Position numbers and translations under genes: made by a program. From NCBI RefSeq assembly GCF_964642095.1, contig NZ_OZ209244.1:2728001-2792000 (forward strand): a stretch of DNA of 64,000 nt, given 5' to 3'. Of the stretch, positions 25,564-34,398 are shown in pieces (position 1 is the stretch's first letter; every line of letters begins with the position of its first letter). The notes below the pieces were generated by a model. That model saw only the letters and a program-made list of their open reading frames with translations. It did not search any database and was not told the DNA's origin. The stretch comes from Fretibacterium fastidiosum. GTDB taxonomy: Bacteria; Synergistota; Synergistia; Synergistales; Aminobacteriaceae.

Positions 25564-25619
25564 GATAAGGTCCTCCCTTGCGTCATAAAATCGTCGATCT
25601 CAAAAGATGCGCCGGGCGC

Positions 25620-27242
25620 TCAGGCCACCCAGCAGAGCATCCCCTGCTCCAGGTCCACCCGGAACTCCAGGGGCTCGTCCTCCGCCGCCTCGATGCGGCG
25701 TCCTTCGCGGCGCCCGTCCCGGCCCGTGTCCCGCTGTCCGCGGCCCTCGTCCTGCTGGACGTCCACCGCGAAGTGGGCCAGCTGGACGCCCTGCTGCTCC
25801 AGCGTCATCCTGAGCTGGGTCAGCTGATCCTGCACTAGTTGTCGGACCTGTTCGCTCGCGACTTTAATGGACGCTTCGACCCCCGACGTCCCGGAGGCCA
25901 GCTCCACCGTCACCCGCCCCAGCGCGGGAGGGTCCACGACGACGCTCGCCCTTTGGGCGCCATCGGCCCGCACGAAGCGCACCACGTTCACCAGCCCCTC
26001 CCGCAGGGCCTCTCCGTGGGTGAAGTCCGCCGCCCTGGGGTTCAGGTTCAGAGGGGCCGGGGCCCCCCGCGCGGCGGTCCTGCGGTGTGCGAGGACCCCT
26101 TCAAAAAAGGACTGGAAGTCCCCCCGCTCCTGCCGGCGCTCCGGGGCCTCCCCCGCGCCGGCGCGACGCTCCGCTGCGGCCGCGCGACCAGGGTCCGTCC
26201 CGCCCCGGCGGCCTCCGGCACCGCTTTGGCCCTCCTGCGACGGGGCTTGCCGCGTCCCGGCGCCCTCCTCGCGGGGGGCTGCCTCCCCGGCCCCACGGAC
26301 CTCCACGCCCCGTCGCAGTGCCGGGTCCCCATCGCGGGGGCCTCCCTGCGCCGGCTCCGCGGCCTCACGCGGCTCAGCCTCCATCCGGCGTTCCGGCGCC
26401 TGGGCCGCGCCCCCACGACGGACGGGGCGGCCCCGAAGGAGGACGTCCAGCCCCGACGCCTGTGGCTGCAACCCCGCTCCATCGGCGGCGAACTGCTGAG
26501 CGGCCGCCGGCTCCGGGGGCACGACCTGCCCCTCCTCGCCCGCCGCAGTCGGCTCCTCCGGCCCCTCGTCAGGCTCTGTCACCTCTTCGCCCCGCGGCGC
26601 GGGAGTCGTGATCTCGTCGGGGGCCCTCAGCTTTTCCGGACGCGGAGCGAAAGGGGCGACCCGCTCGTCCAGCGGCTGGGGCGCTTCCTGCGCCGGGAGC
26701 TCCGCTACGGCGTCCGGCACTGCCTCCGCCCCGCCATCCGACGCCGGCGGCTGCAGGACGTCACAGGCCTCCCTCAGGCGGGCCGCGGCGTCCTTCGCGC
26801 CACGGAGCGCCGCCAGAAGGCGCTGCCTCAGGCCCGAAGCCCCGCCCTCGTCCATCCGCGAGAGGAGGGCTTTCAGGCGCTCCCGGTCCTCCGCGCTCAG
26901 CCGATCCAGCAGGACGCTCGCCGCGTCCTCGGCCCGGTCCAGCACCTCCGGCGCGTTCGCCTGCAGGTCCTCCGCCATGGAGGCCAGGAGGTCCAGCACC
27001 GGCTTGCCGAAGGGGAAGAAACTCCCCTGCATTGCGGAATAAACCTGCTCCAGCGCGGGGTACCTCCGCCCCTCCGGCGTGGTCCCGCCGGGCTCCTGAG
27101 ATGCGGCGCAGTCCGCCATCAGGCTCTCAAAGGACAGAGGCTCCGCCCCCTCCTTCGGGGAGGCCGCGCCGCAGGCGTTCCCTCCCGCCCTTCCGCTGGG
27201 AGCCGGGATGTTGACCTGCACATAGGGGAGCACTTCCGCCAT
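25620..27242 (-). CDS. fliK: Flagellar hook-length control protein FliK
   Basis: FliK measures the hook and switches export specificity. The 540-residue product has a weakly conserved N-terminus, a Pro/Ala/Arg/Gly-rich low-complexity linker (about residues 290-440), and the C-terminal Flg_hook domain with VVVDPPALGRVTVELASGTSGVEASI, then VRQLVQDQLTQLRMTLEQQGVQLAHFAVDV. The ATG at 27242 has AGAGG about 11 bp upstream; a longer reading runs into the R2 repeat and is not coding. It precedes flgD by about 55 bp and is separated from motE by repeats and MITE A. Confidence 0.88.
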   Translation of the reverse strand: MAEVLPYVQVNIPAPSGRAGGNACGAASPKEGAEPLSFESLMADCAASQEPGGTTPEGRRYPALEQVYSAMQGSFFPFGKPVLDLLASMAEDLQANAPEVLDRAEDAASVLLDRLSAEDRERLKALLSRMDEGGASGLRQRLLAALRGAKDAAARLREACDVLQPPASDGGAEAVPDAVAELPAQEAPQPLDERVAPFAPRPEKLRAPDEITTPAPRGEEVTEPDEGPEEPTAAGEEGQVVPPEPAAAQQFAADGAGLQPQASGLDVLLRGRPVRRGGAAQAPERRMEAEPREAAEPAQGGPRDGDPALRRGVEVRGAGEAAPREEGAGTRQAPSQEGQSGAGGRRGGTDPGRAAAAERRAGAGEAPERRQERGDFQSFFEGVLAHRRTAARGAPAPLNLNPRAADFTHGEALREGLVNVVRFVRADGAQRASVVVDPPALGRVTVELASGTSGVEASIKVASEQVRQLVQDQLTQLRMTLEQQGVQLAHFAVDVQQDEGRGQRDTGRDGRREGRRIEAAEDEPLEFRVDLEQGMLCWVA

Positions 27243-27325
27243 CGTCTCCACGTCCTCTCGCCGGGAAGCGCCCGGAGGCGCCCCACGGAAATTTTTAAAA
27301 TGGGCTACGGCCCCCTTCGGGGAGC

Positions 27326-27363
27326 CTCCCGGCAGCCGTTCGCTACCGCTCACGGGCCGTCAG
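27326..27363 (-). repeat. Dispersed intergenic repeat R2, copy 3 (inverted)
   Basis: Reverse complement of the R2 repeat seen at 10955-10992 and 18311-18348. Together with MITE A and R3 it fills the 425-bp gap between motE and fliK (27243-27667). Confidence 0.6.
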
Positions 27364-27415
27364 TCCCAATCCCCACGCGCTTCGCACGGCCCAATGCAGT
27401 TTCAGGCACTAATAA

Positions 27416-27574
27416 TACCAATTCGCGTTTAATATGGATTGCCTCCCCTGAAAGGTGAGGTGGTTCGCGTCAGCGAACCGGAGGGGTTGTTTCTCAGGCT
27501 CAACACCCCCCAGCCCCTTCGGGGCAGCCCCCCTTGCAGGGGGGCCTTTCTTGCCCTTTAGACGCAAATTGGTA
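27416..27574. mobile_element. MITE copy A, 159 bp, flanked by TAA target duplication
   Basis: A miniature element without coding capacity. The left end TACCAATTCGCGTTTAA is matched inverted by the right end, TTTAGACGCAAATTGGTA. The interior is a chain of palindromes (CCTCCCCTGAAAGG, GGTTCGCG-tcag-CGAACC, GCCCCTTCGGGGC). It is flanked on both sides by TAA (27413-27415 and 27575-27577). About 95% of the interior matches copies at 38149-38310 and 43287-43445. It sits inside the flagellar operon between motE and fliK. Confidence 0.88.
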
Positions 27575-27584
27575 TAAGGAGACT

Positions 27585-27631
27585 ATACGGTTGACAGTTC
27601 CTAACGACTCAATTCAGTATTTCCAAGAGCC
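27585..27631 (+). repeat. Dispersed intergenic repeat R3, copy 2
   Basis: Close match to 18506-18552 (shared ATACGGTTGACAGTTC, then CGACT, CAGT and TTTCC blocks). It begins 11 bp beyond MITE A, and the next gene (motE) ends 36 bp further on. Confidence 0.55.
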
Positions 27632-27667
27632 AACACGCACGACCGCCGCCCCTGCGCCCTCCGGCCG

Positions 27668-28348
27668 TCAGGGCTGGGGACGCGACATGAGCTCCGTCAG
27701 ACGGGCCGCCTTCTGGGGGTTCATCTTCCCCATGATCGAGGCCCGCGCTTCGTTCGGCAGCGTCATCAGGAGCTCCACCGCCAGCGGGTCCCGCAGGTGC
27801 TCCACCACGGCGGCCGCGTTGCGGGCCGACATGTCCTGATACGTCCTGGAGATCTGTTTGATGAGCTCCTTCTCGGCCGGCGTCGCCTCAGTTCCGCTGG
27901 CGACGTCTCGGCTGGCCGCGTCCAGGCTCTCCTGCCGAAGCGCCACCTCCGCGAGGCGGGCCGCCAGGTCGCTCGACAGGACGTCCAGCGACGCGCTCCG
28001 GCTGTCCAGGGAGCGCTCCCGCTCGTCCAGGCGCCTCTGCCACTCCCTGAGCTCCAGGGCCCGCCGTTCGCCGACCGTCAGGGTGTACTCCCTGGGGACC
28101 TCGAAGAACTCCGCCAGAGCGGGGCCTGCATAAGGGATCCTGGGGACGACGTTCCAGAAGAGGGGACGCCCGTCCCACACCCCGCTGAGGTGAAGCCCCA
28201 CCGCCCCGCCGATCCCCAGGAGAAGGAACCACAGGAACCAGGTGAACTTGCTTCTCCGCCTCTTTTTGGCCGGCTTTGGCGCCGCCGGAGAGGGCTCTCT
28301 CTCCTCCGCCTGGCCGGCGTCGGGCGCGGGCGTGCGTTCCTCAGCCAT
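27668..28348 (-). CDS. motE: MotE-like flagellar protein (MgtE-N/FliG-like domain)
   Basis: MotE is a periplasmic chaperone-like protein for the stator MotB in epsilonproteobacteria; related proteins sit in many flagellar operons. The 226-residue product has a basic cytoplasmic N-terminus (AKKRRRSKF), one membrane segment (TWFLWFLLLGIGGAVGL), a coiled coil (ELREWQRRLDERERSLDSR) and a C-terminal helical MgtE-N-like domain (ISRTYQDMSARNAAAVVEHL, LLMTLPNEARASIMGKMNPQKAARLTELM). It starts directly at the stop of the transglycosylase gene (TAAATG). Assignment to MotE rests on layout and neighbours. Confidence 0.72.
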   Translation of the reverse strand: MAEERTPAPDAGQAEEREPSPAAPKPAKKRRRSKFTWFLWFLLLGIGGAVGLHLSGVWDGRPLFWNVVPRIPYAGPALAEFFEVPREYTLTVGERRALELREWQRRLDERERSLDSRSASLDVLSSDLAARLAEVALRQESLDAASRDVASGTEATPAEKELIKQISRTYQDMSARNAAAVVEHLRDPLAVELLMTLPNEARASIMGKMNPQKAARLTELMSRPQP

Positions 28349-28903
28349 TTAGCTCTCCTCCCGATAGCGATGGTACAGGGCCATCACGTTTCTGACGTAA
28401 CGGTCGGTCGCGGAGGGGGTTTTCCCCGAATCCACGCGGGCTGACCCCGCGTTGTAGGCCGCAAGGGCCCTCTCGACGTCGCCCTTATATTTATCGGTCA
28501 GGTCGGAGATGTATTTAACTCCGCCCTCGATGTTCTGCTCAGGGTCGAAGGGGTCGGACACGCCCAACATGGCCGCCGTCCGCGGCATCAGCTGCATCAG
28601 ACCCCGAGCGCCCTTCCCGGACACCGCATCCGCCTTCCAGCCGGACTCCACCTCGATCATCGCGCGGATCATCTCGGAATCGACGTTGTAGTCCGCCGCG
28701 CACCGATCGATCACGGGCTGAAGCTCCTCGTAGGACGTTCGGCCGGAGGCCCTGGGCTTTGGGCTCCTGCTGACCTCGTCCAGCACGTCGATGAAGCGAT
28801 CCCTTGCGTTCGCCTGGGCCGGCACGTCGGGCATGGAGCGCTGCACGATCTCGTCAATGCGGCTCAACACCCGATTCACCCCCGTCAGATTGGGTCCGAT
28901 CAC
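28349..28903 (-). CDS. Flagellar-operon lytic transglycosylase (SLT domain)
   Basis: The 184-residue product has a soluble-lytic-transglycosylase (GH23) domain from about residue 60: VDSEMIRAMIEVESGWKADAVSGKGARGLMQLMPRTA. It contains the catalytic glutamate in EVES and the GLMQLMP motif, followed by NIEGGVKYISDL and RALAAYNAGSARV. Such enzymes open the peptidoglycan for the rod, the role FlgJ plays elsewhere. No signal peptide is visible, so it may leave through the flagellar export system (inference). The GTG start at 28903 lies within 5 bp of the fliJ stop. Confidence 0.9.
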   Translation of the reverse strand: MIGPNLTGVNRVLSRIDEIVQRSMPDVPAQANARDRFIDVLDEVSRSPKPRASGRTSYEELQPVIDRCAADYNVDSEMIRAMIEVESGWKADAVSGKGARGLMQLMPRTAAMLGVSDPFDPEQNIEGGVKYISDLTDKYKGDVERALAAYNAGSARVDSGKTPSATDRYVRNVMALYHRYREES

Positions 28904-28904
28904 G

Positions 28905-29360
28905 TCATCTTCCTCCCCTCTTGCCCCGCGCGCAGTGCAGCGTGGCCACGTCGTCCAGCTCCAGCTGTTCCGCGTCGAGCCGCTCCTTGAAGTCCGCCGT
29001 CTTCAGGCGGTCCACGTAGGTCTCCATGATGCGCACGTCCTTGTGGCGCTCCACAAGCCGGGCCTCCGTGCCCAGGATCCTCTGCCGGACGTCCTGCAGG
29101 GATTGCCTGCCCCTGTCGATGTTCGTGTTGATGGCGTCGATGAACTGCCGCTGAAACCAGAGGTCCGCGCCGTTCGTCACCCTCTCGTCGCCGCCGCGGA
29201 ACTCCGCGATGGCCTCGGCCCTCTCTCCCTCAAGGGCCGACAGGCGGTCCATGACGCCCCGCTCCTCCCGGCGCTCCGCCGCCAGGGTGACCTGCTCGGC
29301 CCGACGGCCGTCCTCCCGGAGCTTCAGGATGCGGTCAAACCTCTGAATACGCTGGTTCAT
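28905..29360 (-). CDS. fliJ: Flagellar export chaperone FliJ
   Basis: FliJ is the coiled-coil stalk of the FliI ATPase ring in the flagellar export apparatus. The 151-residue product is a continuous pair of helices (IQRFDRILKLREDGRRAEQ, RREERGVMDRLSALEGERAEA, RLVERHKDVRIMETYVDRLK), the FliJ pattern, with the expected length. It lies between fliI and the transglycosylase gene, 15 bp from fliI. Confidence 0.9.
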   Translation of the reverse strand: MNQRIQRFDRILKLREDGRRAEQVTLAAERREERGVMDRLSALEGERAEAIAEFRGGDERVTNGADLWFQRQFIDAINTNIDRGRQSLQDVRQRILGTEARLVERHKDVRIMETYVDRLKTADFKERLDAEQLELDDVATLHCARGKRGGR

Positions 29361-29375
29361 CTCTCAAAACCTCCG

Positions 29376-30824
29376 TTAATCTTCATGAGAAACCGAAGGG
29401 GAAGCGGGAGAGGCGAAGCGGGCACCGCCCCGGCGCGGAGCCTCCTCCTTCTGCGCTTCCTGCCGGGGCTGGACGGACGGGTCGGGGCGCGGCGCCAGCG
29501 CAAGCATCAGGCGATCCGTCTCCTCGAAGGAAGACCGTTCCTCCACGCGCTGGGACAGGAAGCCGCGAACGCTCTCCAGGTGCTCCAGGGCCCAGTCCAC
29601 GCGCAGGTTGGAGCCCGCCTTGTACGCGCCGATGTTGATGAGGTCCTCCGACTCCGCGTAGGTGGCCAGGAGGTCCCGGATGCGGCCCGCCGCCTCCATG
29701 TGCTCGCGGGACACGATGGAGGGCATGACCCGGCTCACGCTCTCCAGCACGCTCACGGCAGGGTAGAAGTTCCTCGCGGCGATGCGGCGGGACAGCACCA
29801 CGTGCCCGTCCAAGACGCCGCGCACCGTGTCGGCCACGGGCTCGTTCATGTCGTCGCCCTCCACCAGGACGGTGTAGATCCCCGTGATGCTCCCCCGCTC
29901 CCCCGCTCCGGCGCGCTCCAGGAGCCGGGGCAGCAGCTCGAACACGGAGGGGGTGTAGCCCCTCGTCGCCGGGGGCTCCCCGATCGCCAGCCCGATCTCC
30001 CGCTGCGCGCGGGCGACGCGGGTCACGGAGTCCATCATCAGGAGGACGTTCCTGCCCGCATCCCGAAAGTACTCCGCGATCGCCGTGGCGGTCATGGCCG
30101 CCTTGAGGCGGATGAGCGGAGGCTGGTCCGACGTCGCCACCACCAGCACGGACCGCGCCGCCCCCTCCGGCCCCAGGTCGCGCTCGATAAACTCCCGCAC
30201 CTCCCGGCCGCGCTCCCCCACCAGCGAGATGACGTTGACGTCCGCCGTCGTGTAGCGGGCCATCATGCCCAGAAGCGTGCTCTTGCCCACGCCCGACCCC
30301 GCAAAGATGCCGATGCGCTGCCCCATGCCCAGCGTCAGCATCCCGTCGATCACTCGGACCCCGACGGAGAGGGGCCGGTCCACCATCTGGCGCTTCAGGG
30401 GGTGGGGCGGCATCGCATGGAGGGGATAGAAGTCCTTTGCGATGACGGGGCCCCTGTCGTCGATGGGCTGCCCCAACCCATCCAGGACGCGCCCCAGGAG
30501 CGCCGGCCCCACGGGGACCTCAAGGGGCCGGTTGGTGGACACCACGTCGCATCCCGGCCCTACCTCCTGCAGGTTCCCCAGGGGCATCAGAAGGACGCGG
30601 TCCTCCCGAAAGCCCACCACCTCGGCGTCCAGCGCGCTGGACCCGTTTCGGAAGCAGATGTGGCACAGGTCGCCCACCCGGACGTCCGGCCCCTGGGACT
30701 CCGCCACCAGCCCCACCACCTGCACCACCCGGCCGTTGACCTTCACCAGCTGCGCCTGACGCAGGTCCGCCTCCAGGACGGCGAGGAGGTCGGTCCCGGC
30801 CGTTGCGCCGTCGGCCCCGCTCAT
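29376..30824 (-). CDS. fliI: Flagellum-specific ATP synthase FliI
   Basis: FliI is the hexameric export ATPase. The 482-residue product has Walker A GIFAGSGVGKSTLLGMMARY, Walker B VLLMMDSVTRVARAQREIG, and the F1-beta-like family motifs GRVLDGLGQPIDDRGP and PPATRGYTPSVFELLPRLLERAG. Compared with typical FliI it has a C-terminal extension of about 40 residues rich in Pro, Glu and Arg. It overlaps fliH by 4 bp. Confidence 0.97.
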   Translation of the reverse strand: MSGADGATAGTDLLAVLEADLRQAQLVKVNGRVVQVVGLVAESQGPDVRVGDLCHICFRNGSSALDAEVVGFREDRVLLMPLGNLQEVGPGCDVVSTNRPLEVPVGPALLGRVLDGLGQPIDDRGPVIAKDFYPLHAMPPHPLKRQMVDRPLSVGVRVIDGMLTLGMGQRIGIFAGSGVGKSTLLGMMARYTTADVNVISLVGERGREVREFIERDLGPEGAARSVLVVATSDQPPLIRLKAAMTATAIAEYFRDAGRNVLLMMDSVTRVARAQREIGLAIGEPPATRGYTPSVFELLPRLLERAGAGERGSITGIYTVLVEGDDMNEPVADTVRGVLDGHVVLSRRIAARNFYPAVSVLESVSRVMPSIVSREHMEAAGRIRDLLATYAESEDLINIGAYKAGSNLRVDWALEHLESVRGFLSQRVEERSSFEETDRLMLALAPRPDPSVQPRQEAQKEEAPRRGGARFASPASPSVSHED

Positions 30825-31777
30825 TGCCCCTCACCTCCGGCCGCGCCCTGAGCTCCCTGCCGGCCTCCGGAGCCCTTCGCGACCTGCTGAAAGATCTCGT
30901 CCACGATGCCGCCCACCTGCTCCAGCTGCGTCCGCCACCGCGCGTCGTAGACGCCCAGGGACGTCTCCACGATGCAGCTCCCCCGGTCCACGTTGGCGTC
31001 CGCCTTCAGCTCCAGTCGGCGCACGCCGCGCAGGGCCTCCTGAAACCTCGTGTCCACGTCGGCCTCGAGGCGGGCGTGGTCCTCCGGAGAGATGTAGATG
31101 ACAACCTGATTCTTGTCGCTCAGGCGAGGGAGCAGGTCGGCCAGGATGGCCCCCACCGCGTCGGGGTCCAGCTCCACCTGGCGCCGCAGCATGCGCCCCA
31201 GCATCTCCTGCCACAGGCGCAGCAGGCGCGGCTGGTTGAGGGCCACGAGCTCCGCAAAGCTCCCCTCCAGGCCCCGGCGGATCCCCTCCAGGGAGTCCGT
31301 CAGCGCGGAGAACTTGTCCAGGTACTGCTTTTCCACCTCGGCCCGCGCGGCCGCAAGCCCCTCGTCGTGCCCCTTGTCCCAGCCCTCCCGGCGGCCCCGC
31401 TCCCGCGCCTCGCGGGCAGCCTCCTGCGCCACCGCGGCGGCTCCTTCCTCCAGCTCCCTTCGGCGCCGGTCACAATCCGCCCTGACGCCGTCGATCTCGG
31501 CCTCCAGGCGACCCCTGGCCCCCGACGCCTCGGCCAGCTGCGCCCTAACCGAATCCAGCTCGGCCTGGAGCCCCTCGATCCGGGCCAGCAGCTCCGGGTC
31601 CGGCCCCTCGGACACCGGCTCCGCCGCCTCGTCGGCGGACGGGGTCGGCGCCCTCTCATGCAAATCCTGCTCCTCCTCCGGTTGGGGAGAAAGAGCAGGC
31701 TCCGGTTCGATGCCGATCTTGACGGCTTCTGGAAGGAGGCGGACCGCGCGCAGGACCCGCTGAGGCGCCCTAGACAA
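30821..31777 (-). CDS. fliH: Flagellar assembly protein FliH
   Basis: FliH regulates FliI and links it to the C-ring. The 318-residue product has an acidic N-terminal region, a long coiled coil (ARIEGLQAELDSVRAQLAEAS), the FliH/YscL domain (FAELVALNQPRLLRLWQEML) and the C-terminal IVETSLGVYDARWRTQLEQV. Length is somewhat above average because of the linker. It overlaps fliG by 8 bp and fliI by 4 bp, so translation is coupled. Confidence 0.92.
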   Translation of the reverse strand: MSRAPQRVLRAVRLLPEAVKIGIEPEPALSPQPEEEQDLHERAPTPSADEAAEPVSEGPDPELLARIEGLQAELDSVRAQLAEASGARGRLEAEIDGVRADCDRRRRELEEGAAAVAQEAAREARERGRREGWDKGHDEGLAAARAEVEKQYLDKFSALTDSLEGIRRGLEGSFAELVALNQPRLLRLWQEMLGRMLRRQVELDPDAVGAILADLLPRLSDKNQVVIYISPEDHARLEADVDTRFQEALRGVRRLELKADANVDRGSCIVETSLGVYDARWRTQLEQVGGIVDEIFQQVAKGSGGRQGAQGAAGGEGQ

Positions 31778-32795
31778 CGAGCTCGTCCTCTCCGCCCGTT
31801 GCGATGACGATCTCGCCCTGCTCCTCCAGCCCGCGGACGACGTTGACCACCTTCTGCTGGGCCTCCTCCACGTCCTTGACCCGGACCGGCCCCATGTAGT
31901 CCATGTCCTCCTTCAGCATCTCCGCCGCGCGCTTCGACATGTTCTTGAAGAACTTCGCCTTGAGCTCCTCCGTCGCGCCCTTGAGGGCCAGGCTGAGGTC
32001 CTTCATGTCCACCTCGCGCATGATGCGCTGCAGCGCCCGGTCGTCCAGGCGCAGGATGTCCTCGAACACGAACAGGCGCTTCTTGATCTCCTCCGCCAGC
32101 TCGGGGTCGTTCTCCTCCAGGTACTCCATGATGTTGCGCTCCGTGGTGCGGTCCGCACTGTTGATGAGGGACACCACCGCGTCGATGCCGCCCGCCATCG
32201 TGAAGTCCTGCCCCATCACCGTGCTCAGCTTGCGCTCCAGCACGCGCTCCACCTCCCTCAGCACCTCGGGCGTGATGCGGTCCATGCGGGCGATGCGCTT
32301 GGCCACCTCCGCCTGCAGGTTCGGGGACAGCCCGCTCAGGATCATGGCGGCCTGGGACGGGTCCAGGTAGGACAGGATCAGGGCAATGGTCTGAGGGTGC
32401 TCGCCCTGGATGAAGCTCAGGATCTGCTGGGCGTCCGTGTGCCTCATGAAGTCGAAGGGGCGCACCTGCAGGCTGGCCGTGATGCGGGCCAGGAGGTTCT
32501 GAGCCCTCTCCGGCCCCAGCGCGCGCTCCAGGACGTCCCGCGCGTAGTCCACGCCGCCCCTGGCCATGAACTCGCGGGCCATCAGCACCTCCTGCGCATC
32601 CTTCAGCACCTGGAGCTTGATCTCCGGAGACACCTTGCGCAGGTTGGCGATCTCAAGGGTGATGAGCTCGATCGTGGGGTCGTCCAGTTTCTTGTAGACC
32701 TCCGCGGCGACCTCATTGCCCAGGGAGACCATGAGGACCGCGATCTTCTCTCTGCTGGAAACGCCGCCCGGCGCGGCGCTGTTTGACTTAGCCAT
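31770..32795 (-). CDS. fliG: Flagellar motor switch protein FliG
   Basis: FliG is the rotor protein that contacts the stator. The 341-residue product has all three domains: the N-terminal FliF-binding part (KIAVLMVSLGNEVAAEVYKKL), the middle domain with the EHPQTIALILSYLDPSQAA motif, and the C-terminal torque helix (LVFEDILRLDDRALQRIMREVDMKDL). Length is normal. It follows fliF by 13 bp. Confidence 0.97.
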   Translation of the reverse strand: MAKSNSAAPGGVSSREKIAVLMVSLGNEVAAEVYKKLDDPTIELITLEIANLRKVSPEIKLQVLKDAQEVLMAREFMARGGVDYARDVLERALGPERAQNLLARITASLQVRPFDFMRHTDAQQILSFIQGEHPQTIALILSYLDPSQAAMILSGLSPNLQAEVAKRIARMDRITPEVLREVERVLERKLSTVMGQDFTMAGGIDAVVSLINSADRTTERNIMEYLEENDPELAEEIKKRLFVFEDILRLDDRALQRIMREVDMKDLSLALKGATEELKAKFFKNMSKRAAEMLKEDMDYMGPVRVKDVEEAQQKVVNVVRGLEEQGEIVIATGGEDELVV

Positions 32796-32808
32796 TTAAG
32801 GGACTCCT

Positions 32809-34386
32809 TTACTCGTCGGAAGCCAGCCACTCGTTGACCAGGTTTGCGACCTCTCCGGGGTTGTTCTTGGCGTAGGCCTTCAGCTGCTCCTCGATCACGG
32901 CAAGCTCGCCCTGGAAGGCCAACAGGTCCGGCGACGTCAACATCTCCTGAATGGTGGGCACCTTTCGTCCCTCCTCCGTCGCCTCCATGACGGCCACGCG
33001 GGCGCGGCGCTTCCGCAGCCGCCAGAGGATCAGGGCCGTCAAGAGGCCCAGCATGACCACGGCGGCGATGGAGCCGGAGGCGTAGCGCATCACCCGCTCC
33101 TGTCTCATCTCGGCCGCCATGGCGTCGGCGAAGGCGGTGGAGAACTTCATCGCCCGCACGACCAGGCTGTCGCCCCGCGCCTCGTTGAACCCGATGGCCC
33201 CGGAGACGATCTCGCGCAGGCCCCTCAGGCCTTCATCGTCCAGGTCCTCCGCGTCCACGAGGACGGAGGCCGACAGGCGTCGGATGCCCCCCGGTGTGAC
33301 GACCTGATCGCTCTTGTGCGTCGTGATCTCGTAGTTCGTCGTCGCGTTCGACTTGCTGTAGTCGCTGTTGACGTTCTGGGTGTTGACGGCGTAGCCCGGA
33401 ATGTTCGTCGTCGTCCCCGGCGTCCCCGTCAGGGGCTGTCCCGTACCGCTGTAGGTCTCCTCGCCCTTCTCCGTGCTGCGGGGGATCCCCATCGGGTTGT
33501 CCGGCCCCAGAGGAAGGTAGTCCACCCGCGAGTTGGAGCGCCGGTCGAAGTCCAGGTCCAGCTTCACCTTCACCACCGCCGTGCCTGGGCCGAAGACCTG
33601 CTCCAGCATGTTGCGCGCCTTCGCCTCGAGCTCGCGCTCCTGCTGCCGCTCCAGCTCCCGCTGGAGGGAGGTCACGGAGTTGACGGCGCCGTCCTGGGAG
33701 TAGATGAACATGGAGTCCGCCACCATGTCGGACAGGGTGTGCCCGCCCGTGTCCACGACGGTCACGTCCTCTGGCTTCAGGCCGTTCACGCTGTGGGAGA
33801 CCAGGTGGATGATGGCCTTCACGTGGTTCGGCCCAAGAGACGCCCCGGGCCTCAGCCGCAGGAGCACGGAGGCCGTCGTCGGCTGCTGCTCCCGGAGGTA
33901 GAGGGTCTTCTCCGGAATGGCCACGCTGACCCGCGCGGAGTCCACCTGATCCATGCGGGCGATCGTGCGCTCCAGCTCCCCCTCGATGGCGCGGCCGTAG
34001 GCGACCTTCTGCTGGAACTCGCTCATGCCCATCTTCGCGTCGTCGAAGAGCTCGAAGCCCGTGCTGCCGCCCCTGGGCAGCCCCTGCTGCGCCAGCGACA
34101 GCCGCGTCTCATAGACGCTCGAGTTGGGCAGAAGGATCGCGTTCGCCGAGGGGTCCAGTCGGTAAGGGATGTTGTTTTCCTTCAGGTAGTCCACGATCGC
34201 CGCCTGATCCGAGACGTCCAGTCCCGCGAAGAGCGGCTCGTAGTTGGTGCGGCCCGCCACGAAGATCATGAGGCCTATGGCGGCAAGCACAAAAAAAGTC
34301 GACAAAAACAGGGAGGCACGCTGCCAAAGCTTCAGGGAGGCCCAGAAGCCCAGGAAAGCGGCGAACCAGCGTCGTATCGTGTCCAT
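32809..34386 (-). CDS. fliF: Flagellar MS-ring protein FliF
   Basis: FliF forms the MS ring in the inner membrane. The 525-residue product has an N-terminal membrane segment (ASLFLSTFFVLAAIGLMIFV), the YscJ/FliF ring-building motifs (PLFAGLDVSDQAAIVDYLKE, TVVDTGGHTLSD), a beta-collar region and a second membrane segment near the C-terminus (IAAVVMLGLLTALILW) followed by the FliG-binding tail. It starts at an ATG at 34386, 12 bp after the fliE stop. Confidence 0.97.
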   Translation of the reverse strand: MDTIRRWFAAFLGFWASLKLWQRASLFLSTFFVLAAIGLMIFVAGRTNYEPLFAGLDVSDQAAIVDYLKENNIPYRLDPSANAILLPNSSVYETRLSLAQQGLPRGGSTGFELFDDAKMGMSEFQQKVAYGRAIEGELERTIARMDQVDSARVSVAIPEKTLYLREQQPTTASVLLRLRPGASLGPNHVKAIIHLVSHSVNGLKPEDVTVVDTGGHTLSDMVADSMFIYSQDGAVNSVTSLQRELERQQERELEAKARNMLEQVFGPGTAVVKVKLDLDFDRRSNSRVDYLPLGPDNPMGIPRSTEKGEETYSGTGQPLTGTPGTTTNIPGYAVNTQNVNSDYSKSNATTNYEITTHKSDQVVTPGGIRRLSASVLVDAEDLDDEGLRGLREIVSGAIGFNEARGDSLVVRAMKFSTAFADAMAAEMRQERVMRYASGSIAAVVMLGLLTALILWRLRKRRARVAVMEATEEGRKVPTIQEMLTSPDLLAFQGELAVIEEQLKAYAKNNPGEVANLVNEWLASDE

Positions 34387-34398
34387 AATCGATCAGGG

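Noticed and set aside
28791..30851. 686-codon plus-strand frame
   Set aside because: Antisense to fliJ and fliI; no coding features.
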